DNA of 64,000 nt from Solirubrobacteraceae bacterium (lineage in GTDB: Bacteria > Actinomycetota > Thermoleophilia > Solirubrobacterales > Solirubrobacteraceae): contig JAJCYD010000034.1 of assembly GCA_029263125.1 (NCBI GenBank), positions 1-64,000 of the forward strand, given 5' to 3'. The position numbers were made by a program, and so were the translations under genes. The notes below the pieces were generated by a model. The model did not search any database. It was not told the origin of the DNA and saw only the letters and a list, made by a program, of their open reading frames with translations. Shown here one piece after another: positions 43,536 to 52,341 of the stretch; within the stretch, counting starts at the first letter, position 1; the number at the start of each line of letters is the position of its first letter.

Positions 43536-44432
43536 CTTCTGCTGACCGGTGCCACGGGCCTCGTCGGCAGCGCGCTGCTGCGCCGTCTGACCGCGGCCGG
43601 GACGCCCGTTCGCTGCCTCGTGCGCGACCCGCGGCGACTGGGATCAGATCGCGTGCGCGTGCAGATCGCCCTCGGCGATCTGTCCGACCCGCCATCCTTT
43701 CGCAACGCGCTGCGAGGGGTGCGGACGGTCGTGCACCTGGCGGCGGTGATCCGTGACCAGCCCGGCGGCTCGATCGAGGAGCTCAACGGCATCGCGACCT
43801 GGCGCATGGTGCAGGCGGCGGAGCGCGCGGGCGTCGAGCACTTCGTCTTCTTCAGCGCGCTCGGGGCGACCAGCCACGACCGCACCCGGGTGCTGCGCGC
43901 CAAGGCGGTGGCCGAGCAGGCCGTGCTGGCATCGGACATCCGCCATACGGTCTTCGCGCCGTCGCTCGTCTACGCGCCCGGCGACCGCCTCATCACGCTG
44001 CTCTCGCGCCTGGCGATGATCCTGCCGGTGATGCCGACCAGCGGGCGTGGCGAGGCCGTGTACCAGCCGATCTGGGCCGAGGACGTCGCCGACTGCGTCA
44101 TCAACCAGCTCGGCCTCGCCGCCGGGGTGACCGGGCATCACCACGAACGCTTCGAGCTGGCCGGACCGCAGACGCTCTCGCACCGTGAGATCGTCGAGCT
44201 CGTGCTGCATGCCGCGGGCCGACCGCGCCGGATCGCCGCGGTCCCGGCCCCGCTCGTGCGCCGCGCACTGCGCGCCGGCGAGCTGCTGATGAAGTCCCGC
44301 ACCCCGATCACCTGGGACGAGGCCGAGCTGCTGGAGGTGTCGATGACCAGCCGGCTCGGAACGGCCGACGTCAACGGCCTGGGGGTCACCCCGCAGCAGA
44401 TGGGCGCGGTACTCGGCCTGACATCTGCCTGA
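43533..44432 (+). CDS. NAD(P)-binding atypical SDR (NDUFA9/NmrA-like)
   Basis: 299 residues, GTG start. Rossmann motif LLTGATGLVGSALLRRL at 3-19, HLAAVIRD, FFSALGAT, then a basic region. The Tyr-x-x-x-Lys catalytic pair of classical SDRs is missing, so it belongs to the atypical group related to complex I NDUFA9 and NmrA regulators, which can bind NAD(P)H without catalysis. The gene ends at a strong bidirectional terminator shared with groEL. Confidence 0.85.
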   Translation: MLLLTGATGLVGSALLRRLTAAGTPVRCLVRDPRRLGSDRVRVQIALGDLSDPPSFRNALRGVRTVVHLAAVIRDQPGGSIEELNGIATWRMVQAAERAGVEHFVFFSALGATSHDRTRVLRAKAVAEQAVLASDIRHTVFAPSLVYAPGDRLITLLSRLAMILPVMPTSGRGEAVYQPIWAEDVADCVINQLGLAAGVTGHHHERFELAGPQTLSHREIVELVLHAAGRPRRIAAVPAPLVRRALRAGELLMKSRTPITWDEAELLEVSMTSRLGTADVNGLGVTPQQMGAVLGLTSA

Positions 44433-44445
44433 CTGCCCACGACGA

Positions 44446-44478
44446 CGAAGGGCCCGCGCTCGTGGCACGGGCCCTTCG
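44446..44478. terminator. Bidirectional hairpin terminator between SDR-like gene and groEL
   Basis: Perfect 11-bp stem CGAAGGGCCCG (44,446-44,456) with its complement at 44,468-44,478, 11-base loop. It lies 13 bases after the forward stop and 42 bases beyond the groEL stop on the reverse strand. A second, smaller hairpin CTCGCC-CAGT-GGCGAG lies at 44,495-44,510. Confidence 0.75.
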
Positions 44479-44519
44479 AAACGACTGGCAGTGACTCGCC
44501 CAGTGGCGAGGCCGCCTGG

Positions 44520-46157
44520 CTACATCATGCCGCCCATGCCGCCCATGCCGCCGTCCCCGCCGCCCATGCCGGGGATCGACATCTCCTTGCCCTCGATCTC
44601 ACACACGATGGCCTCCGTGGTGAGGATGTTCTTCGCGATCGAGGCGGCGTTCTGCAGCGCCGAGCGCGTGACCATCGCGGGATCGATGATGCCGGCGGCG
44701 ATGAGATCCTCGATCTCGTTCGTCGCGGCGTTCAGGCCGTGACCCTTCTTGGCCTTGCGGACGTCGTTGATGACGACCGAGCCCTCGAGGCCGGCGTTGT
44801 GCGCGATCTGCCGCAGCGGCTCCTCGAGCGCGCGCAGGACGATCTTCGCCCCGGTCTGCTCGTCGTCCTCGAACTTGTCGAGGTCGATCGCGCCCTCGGC
44901 CTGCAGCAGCGCGACGCCGCCGCCGGGGACGATGCCCTCTTCCAGCGCGGCGCGCGTGGCCTGCAGCGCGTCCTCGACGCGGTGCTTCTTCTCCTTCATC
45001 TCCGTCTCGGTGGCCGCGCCGACCTTGACGACGGCGACGCCGCCCGACAGCTTGGCCAGGCGCTCCTGGAGCTTCTCGCGATCGAAGTCCGAGTCGGTGG
45101 TCTCGATCTCGTTCTTGATCTGGTTGATGCGGCCCTTGATGGCGGCCGGATCGCCCGATCCGTCGACGATCGTCGTCGAGTCCTTGCCGACGACGACGCG
45201 GCGTGCGCGACCGAGCTGCGCGAGCGTGGTGTTCTCGAGCTTGAGGCCCATGTCCTCGGTGATGACCTCGGCGTTGGTGAGGATCGCGATGTCCTCGAGC
45301 ATCCGCTTGCGGCGGTCGCCGAATCCGGGGGCCTTGACGGCGACGCCCGTGAACGTGCCGCGCAGCTTGTTGACGACGAGCGTCGCGAGGGACTCACCCT
45401 CGACGTCCTCGGCGATGATCAGCAGCGGCTTGCCCGACTGGATGACGGCCTCGAGGACCGGCAGCACGTCGCGCACCGAGGTGATCTTGGAGTTGGCGAT
45501 CAGCAGGTAGGGGTCGTCCAGGACGGCCTCCATGCGCTCCTGGTCGGTGACCATGTAGGGCGAGATGTAGCCCTTGTCGAAGAGCATGCCCTCGGTGAAC
45601 TCGAGGTCCATGCCGAAGGTCTGGCCCTCCTCGACGTTGACGACGCCGTCCTTGCCGACCTTCTCGATGGCGTCGGCGATGACGTCGCCGATCTCCTCGT
45701 CACCGGCGGAGATCGTCGCCACGCGGGCGATCTGATCCTTGCCTGCGACGTCCTTGGACTGCTTGGCGATGTTGTTGACGACATCGTCGACGGCACGCTC
45801 GATGCCGCGCTTGAGCGCGAGCGGGTTGGCGCCGGCCGTGACGTTCTTCAGGCCTGAGCGCACGATCTGCTGTGCGAGGACCGTGGCCGTCGTCGTGCCG
45901 TCGCCGGCGACGTCGTTGGTCGCCGTGGCGACCTCGCGGACGAGCTGAGCGCCCTGGTTCTGGAAGACGTCCTCGACCTCGATCTCACGAGCGATCGTGA
46001 CGCCGTCGTTGGTGATGGTCGGAGCGCCGAACTTCTTGTCGAGGACGACGTAGCGGCCCTTGGGACCGAGCGTGACCTTGACGGCGTTGGCGACCGAGTC
46101 GACACCGGCCTGCAGTGCGTTGCGGGCGTCGACGTCGTACAGGATTTCCTTGTGCAT
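44520..46157 (-). CDS. groEL: Chaperonin GroEL (60 kDa)
   Basis: 545 residues from the ATG at 46157 with AGGAG five bases upstream. [14 protein letters not shown], the ATPase motif [10 protein letters not shown], and the C-terminal Gly-Gly-Met tail ([16 protein letters not shown]) are all present; the Met-Gly tail marks the true folding type rather than a His-rich actinobacterial second copy. It folds proteins in an ATP-driven double ring with GroES. Second gene of the CIRCE-controlled operon, 16 bases after groES. Confidence 0.97.
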   Translation of the reverse strand: MHKEILYDVDARNALQAGVDSVANAVKVTLGPKGRYVVLDKKFGAPTITNDGVTIAREIEVEDVFQNQGAQLVREVATATNDVAGDGTTTATVLAQQIVRSGLKNVTAGANPLALKRGIERAVDDVVNNIAKQSKDVAGKDQIARVATISAGDEEIGDVIADAIEKVGKDGVVNVEEGQTFGMDLEFTEGMLFDKGYISPYMVTDQERMEAVLDDPYLLIANSKITSVRDVLPVLEAVIQSGKPLLIIAEDVEGESLATLVVNKLRGTFTGVAVKAPGFGDRRKRMLEDIAILTNAEVITEDMGLKLENTTLAQLGRARRVVVGKDSTTIVDGSGDPAAIKGRINQIKNEIETTDSDFDREKLQERLAKLSGGVAVVKVGAATETEMKEKKHRVEDALQATRAALEEGIVPGGGVALLQAEGAIDLDKFEDDEQTGAKIVLRALEEPLRQIAHNAGLEGSVVINDVRKAKKGHGLNAATNEIEDLIAAGIIDPAMVTRSALQNAASIAKNILTTEAIVCEIEGKEMSIPGMGGGDGGMGGMGGMM

Positions 46158-46173
46158 GAAGTCTCCTAGTTCC

Positions 46174-46464
46174 TTAGACGATCTTGGCGAGAACGTCGGA
46201 CTCGCGGAGCACGAGCAGCTCCTCGCCATCGACCTTGATTTCGGTGCCGCCGTACTTGGAGTACAGGACCTCGTCGCCCTCGGCGACGTCGAGCGGAATG
46301 CGCTTGCCGCCGTCCTCGTCGAACTTGCCGTCGCCGACTGCAATGACGAGGCCCTTCTGCGGCTTCTCCTTCGCGGTGTCGGGGAGAACGAGGCCACTCG
46401 CGGTGAGCTCCTCCTCCTCGATCGCCCGCACGATGAGCCGGTCGCCCAGGGGCTTGAGCTTCAT
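46174..46464 (-). CDS. groES: Co-chaperonin GroES (10 kDa)
   Basis: 96 residues from the ATG at 46464 (GGAGG nine bases upstream). [18 protein letters not shown] and the mobile loop [18 protein letters not shown] are typical, then [31 protein letters not shown]. It caps the GroEL ring. Transcription is controlled by two CIRCE operators immediately upstream. Confidence 0.97.
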   Translation of the reverse strand: MKLKPLGDRLIVRAIEEEELTASGLVLPDTAKEKPQKGLVIAVGDGKFDEDGGKRIPLDVAEGDEVLYSKYGGTEIKVDGEELLVLRESDVLAKIV

Positions 46465-46501
46465 GTTGTGTTGACCTCCAGAGTGGGGTGTGAGAACCGG
46501 A

Positions 46502-46528
46502 TTGGCACTCCCACGGGGAGAGTGCCAA
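46502..46528. promoter_or_regulatory. CIRCE operator 1 (proximal to groES)
   Basis: TTGGCACTC, nine bases, GAGTGCCAA: the full 9-9-9 CIRCE layout bound by the heat-shock repressor HrcA. It differs from the consensus by a G for A at position 3 of each arm, symmetric on both sides. Confidence 0.92.
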
Positions 46529-46549
46529 GCTGGTGGCACTCTAGCGCAC

Positions 46550-46576
46550 TTGGCACTCCTCTTGGGAGAGTGCCAA
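46550..46576. promoter_or_regulatory. CIRCE operator 2 (distal)
   Basis: TTGGCACTC, nine bases, GAGTGCCAA again, 48 bp centre to centre from operator 1. A lone half-site GGCACTC lies between them (46,536-46,542). Confidence 0.92.
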
Positions 46577-46629
46577 CAGGATCTTTACGTCCGTGTGAGC
46601 CGAGGCGACCGCTCAGCCGCGAACGAGAC

Positions 46630-47028
46630 TCAGTTCTGGGCGCCGCCGATGCCGTGCAGGCGCTCGGTCATCGTCGGCGGGTTCTCCACGATCTGCGAGA
46701 AGCGCACGACCGTGACGGTGTCCTCGAGCGTCACGTCGCGCCCGTAGATCTGCTCGAGGAAGTGGATCATCTCCTCGGTGCGGCGGAACTCGGGGTTGTC
46801 GTGCTCGATGTCGCGCGGGGAGAGCTCCTTGACGCGCTTGACCTCGACGGTGTCGATGACCGCCGTGAAGACCTTCTCGCGCGGGGAGTGCTGATAGCCG
46901 ATCGTCACCAGCACCGCCTGGTTCTTGCGGTACTTGTGGGACTTGTCGCCGAGGCGGATCGTCGCCGTCTTGCGGCCACGCTTGAGCTGGTCGGCGAAGA
47001 TCGTCGAGTAGAAGTTCAGGACCTGCAC
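46630..47028 (-). CDS. ASCH-domain protein
   Basis: 132 residues. The N-terminal NFYSTIFADQLKRGRKTATIRLGDKSHKY matches the ASCH fold (PUA-like), where the basic GRKTATIR patch forms the ligand cleft. ASCH proteins are thought to bind RNA or modified nucleosides; some hydrolyse N4-acetylcytidine. The C-terminal half is charged and has no further domain. The gene follows 11 bases after... the NUDIX gene lies on its upstream side in the same strand order reversed: ASCH is downstream of nothing else, and its upstream neighbour (47,040-47,465) ends 11 bases before its start, so they are probably co-transcribed. Confidence 0.8.
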   Translation of the reverse strand: MQVLNFYSTIFADQLKRGRKTATIRLGDKSHKYRKNQAVLVTIGYQHSPREKVFTAVIDTVEVKRVKELSPRDIEHDNPEFRRTEEMIHFLEQIYGRDVTLEDTVTVVRFSQIVENPPTMTERLHGIGGAQN

Positions 47029-47039
47029 AGGACCGCAGA

Positions 47040-47465
47040 CTACTGCGCGCGCTGGACCTGCGACAGCGCGCGCCGCACCATGTCGCGCTCGCCCGCGTAG
47101 GTCAGCGTCTCGACGGCCTCCGTCGCGGGAACCCAGCGGGCCTGCTCGACCTCGTGGTCGTGATCTTCGACATCGCCCGAGACATAGTTGAGCAGGAAGA
47201 ACTCGACGACCTTGGCGATCCGCCGGCCGCCGCGTTGATACCAGTAGCGCACCTCCCCCAGCGAGTCGACGAGCTCGGCCCGCACCCCGGCCTCCTCGCG
47301 CACTTCGCGCAGCGCAGCTTCAAGCGGCGACTCCTCGCCGTCGGGGTGGCCCTTGGGCAGCGCGAGCACTCTCGCACCGTTGGCCGCGCGCCGGGTGGGG
47401 ACGATGACGACGACCTCAAGGTCTGAGTTCATCACGACGCCGCCGGCGGAGAACTCCGATGCCAT
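47040..47465 (-). CDS. NUDIX hydrolase
   Basis: 141 residues; its ATG shares one base with the stop of the Crp/Fnr gene (TGATG). The NUDIX box is complete in KGHPDGEESPLEAALREVREEAGV (Gly-x5-Glu-x7-Arg-Glu-x-x-Glu-Glu-x-Gly). It hydrolyses a nucleoside diphosphate linked to another moiety; the AxxFS start SAGGVVM suggests the Ap4A/MutT-like group. Part of a Crp-NUDIX-ASCH gene row. Confidence 0.9.
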   Translation of the reverse strand: MASEFSAGGVVMNSDLEVVVIVPTRRAANGARVLALPKGHPDGEESPLEAALREVREEAGVRAELVDSLGEVRYWYQRGGRRIAKVVEFFLLNYVSGDVEDHDHEVEQARWVPATEAVETLTYAGERDMVRRALSQVQRAQ

Positions 47466-48160
47466 CAGAAGACGTAGCGCTTCAGCGACTCGGGATCGTG
47501 GACGGTCACGCGGCCGCGCCCCTGGCTGACGACGCCGGCACGCTCGAGGACGGCGAGGAAGCGGCTGGCCGACTCGCGCGAGGATCCGGCGAGCTGCGCG
47601 ATGTCCGCCTGCGTCACGATGACCAGCACGTCCTCCGCGCCGGCGCCCTCCTCCCGGGCCTGGATGACGAGCTGGGCGAGCACCCCCGCGACACGGCTCT
47701 GGACGGTCTGAAAGGACTGACGGGAGATGCGCGCGTTGGCCTCGCGCAGGCGCCGCCCGAGCGAGATCACGAGCTTGACCGCGATGTCGGAGTGCTCGCG
47801 CAGCAGCCGGCGCATGTCGGAGCCGAGCACCGCGATGGCCTCCAGCCGGTCGAGCGCCTCGACGGTCGCCGAGCGGCGCTCGTCGTCGAACATCGCCAGC
47901 TCGCCGAAGATGTCGCCCGGACCGAAGTGCGCCAGCGTCAGCGTGCGGCCGTCGCCGTGCTTGCGTACGGCGCGCGCGTGCCCGCTGCGCACGATGTAGC
48001 ACGTGTCGCTCGCATCGCCCTCACGGAAGATGACATGGCCGGCATCGAACACCCGCGGCACCGCGACCGACGCGATCTGTGCCAGCTCGCGTGGAGCGAG
48101 CGCCTCGAATACCGGGACCCGCGTGAGCAGCGCGGTCTCCGGCTGGGCCTGTGTCTCCAT
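47465..48160 (-). CDS. Crp/Fnr family transcriptional regulator
   Basis: 231 residues. A cyclic-nucleotide-binding domain (about 10-125, with GDIFGELAMFDDERRSATVEA and the phosphate-binding RS pair) is followed by a dimerisation helix and a C-terminal winged helix (TQADIAQLAGSSRESASRFLAVLERAGVV, 180-208). No Fnr-type cysteines near the N-terminus, so it is CRP-like and may bind cAMP. It leads the NUDIX and ASCH genes. Confidence 0.92.
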   Translation of the reverse strand: METQAQPETALLTRVPVFEALAPRELAQIASVAVPRVFDAGHVIFREGDASDTCYIVRSGHARAVRKHGDGRTLTLAHFGPGDIFGELAMFDDERRSATVEALDRLEAIAVLGSDMRRLLREHSDIAVKLVISLGRRLREANARISRQSFQTVQSRVAGVLAQLVIQAREEGAGAEDVLVIVTQADIAQLAGSSRESASRFLAVLERAGVVSQGRGRVTVHDPESLKRYVF

Positions 48161-48233
48161 GCGTCAGCAATACCACACCGCGCCAGCCCGCCCGTCGCGG
48201 ATCGCACCCGGTCGGGCTCCCCGTCATCGCCGG

Positions 48234-49445
48234 TCACACCGTATCCAGCGTGCTCTCGCGCCGGCGCCTGCGGCCCGCGCGCAGGCCCACGGCGCCCAGC
48301 GCGCCGAGCAGCGCGAGCGGCGCGAGCACGGCGAGCGCGATCAGCGCGACGCCGGCGACGACCTCGAGAACCCGCAGCGCATCGCCCGCGGCGTCACCGG
48401 GGGTCCAGTGCCCACCTGTGGCGCCGCCATCGTCCGACGTATCGGCGTCGCCGCGAACCGTGAGACCCACCGTCGCGAGATTCGCGCGGCGGCGCAGGGC
48501 CTCGAGGTCGCCCTTCAGGCGCGAGACCCGGCTCGTGGCACCGCGAAGGCGTGACTTGAGGCTGTCGATCTGCGCCTGGGAGCTCGCGCGGCCAAGCGCC
48601 CGCTGCAGGCCCTTGCGCTCACTGCGCGCGTCGGAGAGACGGTCGCTCACGGAGGTGAGCGAGCCGGTGATGTCGGCGAGCTCCTGCCGGCGTTCGGCGA
48701 CGTGCCCGAGCTTTGACAGGGCGGCGAGCGCCTCGTCGAGGCGAGCGGTGGGGATCCGCAGATCAAAGCTCGCCGTGCTCGTGGTCTCGTCGCCCGTGCC
48801 GATCGAGGAGGAGGCGACGATTCCGCCGAAGCGGTCAACCGTGCCGACGACGTCGTCGGCGGTCGACTGCACGTCGTCTTCGGCGACGCTGAGCGCGAGC
48901 GTGACGCTGCGCTGGACCTTTCGCGGCGACGTCGAGGGAGCGATCGGCCCCCCTGGGATGGGGACCGGGGGCGCCGGAGCGATCGAGCGATCCGCGCTCT
49001 CGGAGGCGCCCTGGTCAGGCGCGGCGAGGGCGTTCGGAGCCGCTTCTCGCGCCACGGTCTCGCCGCCGTCGTCGCGGGCGATCGACCCCGACGGTGACGT
49101 CGACGACCCCGACGGTGACGTGGACGTCTCACGCGAGTCGCCGCCGAGCACGACGACGAGCGCGGCGAGCGCCGCGACCAGGGTGCCGGCGGCGGGGAGC
49201 AGCATCCAGCGCCTGCGACGTCGTCGCACCGGCGGGCGCTCCTGGGAGGCGGGGAAGCCCTCCGCGGCCTGATGTTCGAGGCGAGCGGCAAAGCCCGGGG
49301 ACATCTGCGGCGCATCGGCGCGGACGTCGTGGACGAGCCGTGCCAGCTCGAGCAGGTCGTCGTCGACGCGCTCGCCCGCAAGCGCGAGGTCGAGCGCCTC
49401 CAGCTCGCGGTGCTCGTCGGCGGTCAGGGGATCACGCTGGCGCAT
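48234..49445 (-). CDS. DUF4349 membrane protein, likely partner of the ECF sigma factor
   Basis: 403 residues. The first 75 residues resemble a cytosolic anti-sigma-like helix bundle (LTADEHRELEALDLALAGERV...). A membrane helix (about 80-102) follows, then a Ser/Thr/Pro/Gly linker with a tandem TSPSGS, and the extracytoplasmic DUF4349 domain (VQRSVTLALSVAEDDVQSTADDV... RIPTARLDEALAALSKLG) with a long coiled coil (ITGSLTSVSDRLSDARSERKGLQ). A second membrane helix (about 358-385) ends in a basic tail. It overlaps the sigma gene by 14 bases, so it probably regulates that sigma factor. Confidence 0.82.
   Translation of the reverse strand: MRQRDPLTADEHRELEALDLALAGERVDDDLLELARLVHDVRADAPQMSPGFAARLEHQAAEGFPASQERPPVRRRRRRWMLLPAAGTLVAALAALVVVLGGDSRETSTSPSGSSTSPSGSIARDDGGETVAREAAPNALAAPDQGASESADRSIAPAPPVPIPGGPIAPSTSPRKVQRSVTLALSVAEDDVQSTADDVVGTVDRFGGIVASSSIGTGDETTSTASFDLRIPTARLDEALAALSKLGHVAERRQELADITGSLTSVSDRLSDARSERKGLQRALGRASSQAQIDSLKSRLRGATSRVSRLKGDLEALRRRANLATVGLTVRGDADTSDDGGATGGHWTPGDAAGDALRVLEVVAGVALIALAVLAPLALLGALGAVGLRAGRRRRRESTLDTV
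49089..49124. repeat. 18-base tandem direct repeat in the DUF4349 gene
   Basis: Two adjacent copies of an 18-base unit (GACCCCGACGGTGACGTC, then the same with a final G) encode SerThrSerProSerGly twice in the extracellular linker. Frame is kept. Confidence 0.7.
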
Positions 49446-49944
49446 GGCAGGCCTTTCTCAGCTTCGTGACGGCGCGGTGGACGCGAGTGCCGGCGTTCGT
49501 CTCGCTGCAGCCCAGCACGACCGCGAGCTCGGCGTTGCTCAGTCCTCCGTGGAACTTCAGGGCGACGAGCTCGCGGTCGCGCGGCGCCAGCGCGGCGAGC
49601 GCGACGCGCACGGTGCTGCGTCGCAGGGCGGCGTCGGCGTCCTCCTGCGGCGCGGCCGTGAGCTCATCGGGCAGCTCGCCGATCAGCGGAGCCGTCCGGC
49701 TGCGACGGCGCAGCTCGTCCAGCGCCGCGTTGCGCGCGATGCCGAACAGCCATCCGCGGCGGCTGCCCCGGCGCTCGTCGAAGCTCTCGCGGCGCCGGTA
49801 GGCGCGCTCGAAGGCCAGAGCGGTGACGTCCTCGGCGCTCGCGTCGTCGCCCAGCAGCGTGCGCACATAGGCGTACAGATCCCGTGCGCAATCGCGGTAC
49901 AGCGCATCGAAGCTCTCGGTCGACGTGTTCAGGGGTTCATCCAT
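49432..49944 (-). CDS. RNA polymerase ECF sigma factor
   Basis: 170 residues from the ATG at 49944 (49962 is an alternative). Region 2 (FDALYRDCARDLYAYVRTLLGDDASAEDVTALAFERAYRR, RRGWLFGIARNAALDELRRR) and region 4 (LAALAPRDRELVALKFHGGLSNAELAVVLGCSETNAGTRVHRAVTKL) are complete. It precedes and overlaps the DUF4349 gene, forming the window's second sigma/regulator pair. It is divergent from the secreted protein at 50,063. Unlike the first pair, no symmetric GGAAC promoter is seen here. Confidence 0.92.
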   Translation of the reverse strand: MDEPLNTSTESFDALYRDCARDLYAYVRTLLGDDASAEDVTALAFERAYRRRESFDERRGSRRGWLFGIARNAALDELRRRSRTAPLIGELPDELTAAPQEDADAALRRSTVRVALAALAPRDRELVALKFHGGLSNAELAVVLGCSETNAGTRVHRAVTKLRKACHAPA

Positions 49945-50050
49945 GGTCAGAACTCCGCTCATGCAGCTACTACGACGCTGCGCCCAGATCATCACGCGCC
50001 GTCTGAACGACAACTCGACGCATCCGGCGCGACCGGCCGCCTCCGCGCGT

Positions 50051-50065
50051 TACCGTGGCCGCATG
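50051..50065 (+). promoter_or_regulatory. Leaderless-type -10 element
   Basis: TACCGT (50,051-50,056), six bases, then ATG at 50,063. Confidence 0.5.
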
Positions 50066-50611
50066 TCGCCACGGATAACCATCGTCGCCGGCCTGCTGCT
50101 GACGACGATCGCGTGGCCAAGCGTCACGTCGGGAGCCGAGAAGCGTGATTCCAAGCGAGTGCCGACGGTCGAGAAGTCCCGCCACCTGTGGGCGACCGTC
50201 AACGTCTGCGACCCCGACGACCCGCCGCATGCGATCGGACCGGACACGATCGGCATCCGCGCCTCGATGCCCGGTTCGCGCGACGGCCGCGAGCTCATGT
50301 ACATGCGCTTCCGCGTGCAGTACCTCAGCGACCGCGACGACCGCTGGCACAACGTCACCAAGGGCGGAGACTCGGGGTGGAAGAAGGTCGGCAGGGCGCG
50401 CTACAAGGCCCGCCAGGCGGGCCGGAACTTCCGCCTCTCGCCCCCGAAGGGCCGCGATTCGATCGAGCTGCGCGGCAAGGTGAACTACCTGTGGCGACTG
50501 CGCGGCAAGACCGTGCGCAAGGCGGTGGTGCTGACGACGAAGGGGCACAGGTCCCGCGCCGGGACCTACCCCAAGAACTTCTCGGCGGCGACCTGCACGA
50601 TCAAGTCCTAG
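50063..50611 (+). CDS. Secreted protein of unknown function
   Basis: 182 residues with a signal peptide (core about 5-22, likely cleaved after VTSGA). The mature part is basic and beta-rich with two Cys (near residues 49 and 178) that could form a disulfide, a VNVCDPDDPPHAIG segment near the N-terminus, and MYMRFRVQYL. I do not recognise the family. It converges with the glycerophosphodiesterase gene, overlapping it by 11 bases. Confidence 0.7.
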   Translation: MSPRITIVAGLLLTTIAWPSVTSGAEKRDSKRVPTVEKSRHLWATVNVCDPDDPPHAIGPDTIGIRASMPGSRDGRELMYMRFRVQYLSDRDDRWHNVTKGGDSGWKKVGRARYKARQAGRNFRLSPPKGRDSIELRGKVNYLWRLRGKTVRKAVVLTTKGHRSRAGTYPKNFSAATCTIKS

Positions 50612-51311
50612 CGGGTGCGAACAGCCGGGGGTCGTTGGAGATCACCCCGCTGACGCCCATCCGCTCCAGGCCGGCGATCCGCGTGCGATCGTCGACCGTC
50701 CACACGTAGAGCTCGCCGTCCTGCGCCCGGATGCTGCGGGCCAGCCGCGGCGTCGCCAGCCGCCAGTGGGCCATCAGCGCGTCGATCTCCCCACGCCGGA
50801 TGCGGTTCGCGGCGACCGACGGCAGCGCGCCGCGCATGTACTGCAGCAGGACGACGGCGGGCAACGCCACGACCGGGTTGCGCAGGGGGTCGCGCTGTAG
50901 CCGGGGGACCGACCAGCCGAGCCGGATGTGCGGGTGATGCTCGCGCAGGTGCGCCAGCGACGCCTCCTCCATCGTGGAGATCAGGCTGCGCCCGACGAGG
51001 CCGTGCTCCTGCAGCGCGGCGGCAACACGGTCCTCGTAGCCGGCGAGCTTGAGGTCGACGATCAGGTCGACGTTCGCATAGGCGGCGCCGGCGAAGTGGG
51101 CCAGGCCCTCGTGCAGGGTGTGGGGGCTGCGCCGCTGCGCGTCGGCGAAGTCGTGGGCGAGCAGCAGCTCGCCGCTGCCGTCGGGGTGCTCGGCGATGAC
51201 GTCGAACTCGATGGCCTCGACGCCGGCGTCGAGCGCCGCCTGGAAGGAGGCGAACGTGTTGCCCGGGGCGATGTGGTCGGCGCCCTTGTGCCCGACGCGG
51301 CGCATGCTCAT
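50601..51311 (-). CDS. Glycerophosphodiester phosphodiesterase
   Basis: 236 residues; ATG at 51311 overlapping the Nei stop (ATGA). GDPD TIM barrel: RVGHKGADHIAPGNTFASF near the N-terminus (catalytic His-Arg/Lys pair region), IEFDVIAEHPDGSGELLLAHDF (metal-binding Glu-Asp and catalytic His), VDLIVDLK, and VWTVDDRTR near the end. It releases glycerol-3-phosphate from glycerophosphodiesters. No signal peptide, so cytosolic. Confidence 0.9.
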   Translation of the reverse strand: MSMRRVGHKGADHIAPGNTFASFQAALDAGVEAIEFDVIAEHPDGSGELLLAHDFADAQRRSPHTLHEGLAHFAGAAYANVDLIVDLKLAGYEDRVAAALQEHGLVGRSLISTMEEASLAHLREHHPHIRLGWSVPRLQRDPLRNPVVALPAVVLLQYMRGALPSVAANRIRRGEIDALMAHWRLATPRLARSIRAQDGELYVWTVDDRTRIAGLERMGVSGVISNDPRLFAPART

Positions 51312-52081
51312 CGCTGACACCAGGGGCACCAGTAGGTGATGCGGTTGTCCTCACCCTGGCCGCGGCTACAGATCGCTTCGCCGCAGCGCGGGCACGGCCG
51401 GCCGGCGTTGGCGTAGACGACGCGGTGGTCGTCCTGCTTGCCGTCCAGCGCGGACTGCTGCATGCGCGGGCGGGTCTCGCTGACGATCCGCAGCGCCTCC
51501 TCGTCGCTGACCTCTCCCGTGACGCGCCACGGGTCGATTCCGGCCGCGAAGCAGCCCTCGCATTTCCACAGGTTGCCGATTCCGGCGATCGTCTGCTGGC
51601 GCAGCAGCGCGTCACCGATCGGCCGGGTTTGGTCGTCGGCACGCAGGCGGGCGAGAAATCGCAGCTCGTCGAGCTCGTCGGCGAGGATGTCCGGGCCAAG
51701 GTCGGCGATGCGCCGATCTGAGCGCGTGCGCGCGTCGGTCATCAGCTCGAGCACGGGGCCGTCGAACTGCACGACCTCGCCACGCTCGGTGCGCAGAACC
51801 AGCCACGCGCGGCGACTGGCGCGCCGCCAGCGCTGGCCGTCGCGGTAGGCGCCCCACGAGCCGGTCATGCGCAGATGCGAGTGGACGGTGAGCCCGCCAT
51901 CGAAGCGCAGGAGCAGGTGCTTGCCGTGGACGTCGACGCTCGTCAGCGTCCGCCCTGCGAGCTTCTGCGCCCAGCGCTCGCCGCGCAGGCGCGGGCAGGG
52001 GTGCTCGATCTCGGGCACGAGGCCCTCGACGAGCGGGCGGATGCGCCGCGCCGCGTAGTGGATCGTGTCGCCCTCGGGCAT
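51308..52081 (-). CDS. Endonuclease VIII-like DNA glycosylase (Fpg/Nei family, Nei2 type)
   Basis: 257 residues from ATG at 52081. The catalytic N-terminus is MPEGDTIHY with Pro2 and Glu3, and the beta-clamp Lys lies in HGKHLLLRF. A helix-two-turn-helix region (LLRQQTIAGIGNLWKCEG) and a C-terminal zinc finger, CPRCGEAICSRGQGEDNRITYWCPWC with four Cys, complete the family. The actinobacterial Nei2 group removes oxidised pyrimidines in base-excision repair. It precedes the glycerophosphodiesterase gene on the same strand. Confidence 0.92.
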   Translation of the reverse strand: MPEGDTIHYAARRIRPLVEGLVPEIEHPCPRLRGERWAQKLAGRTLTSVDVHGKHLLLRFDGGLTVHSHLRMTGSWGAYRDGQRWRRASRRAWLVLRTERGEVVQFDGPVLELMTDARTRSDRRIADLGPDILADELDELRFLARLRADDQTRPIGDALLRQQTIAGIGNLWKCEGCFAAGIDPWRVTGEVSDEEALRIVSETRPRMQQSALDGKQDDHRVVYANAGRPCPRCGEAICSRGQGEDNRITYWCPWCQR

Positions 52082-52341
52082 CGCCCGTCCAGCGTAGGGC
52101 TCACGCGGGATCGCCCGCCGGGCGCGATCCGGCCCGTAGGGAACACCGGTACGGGGGTGTGTCGAATACCCCTCGGCCCGCGCGTACCATTCGACACACC
52201 CCCGGCTCGGAGGCCGGGGAGCGGGATCCAGGTGGAGAACGTTCGAGCAGATTCGCCTGACGCGACAGGGGACCGCAGCCCGATCAACGCTCACCGGGAC
52301 TGTTCGCACCGATGCTCCTCACGGCCGATCCCGCGACGAGA
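52082..52341. other. Intergenic region with hairpin repeat copy 2
   Basis: 260 bases without a gene. It contains a GGATCGC...GCGATCC hairpin (52,107-52,129) and the 15-bp-stem repeat at 52,153-52,203. It is upstream of the Nei gene and downstream of the VOC gene, both on the minus strand. Confidence 0.6.
52153..52203. repeat. 15-bp inverted repeat hairpin, copy 2
   Basis: Arms GGGGGTGTGTCGAAT (52,153-52,167) and its complement (52,189-52,203), loop of exactly 21 bases. The stem can extend one pair more (C52152-G52204). Geometry is identical to 27,098-27,148; four stem positions differ and each change is matched on the other arm. Confidence 0.85.
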
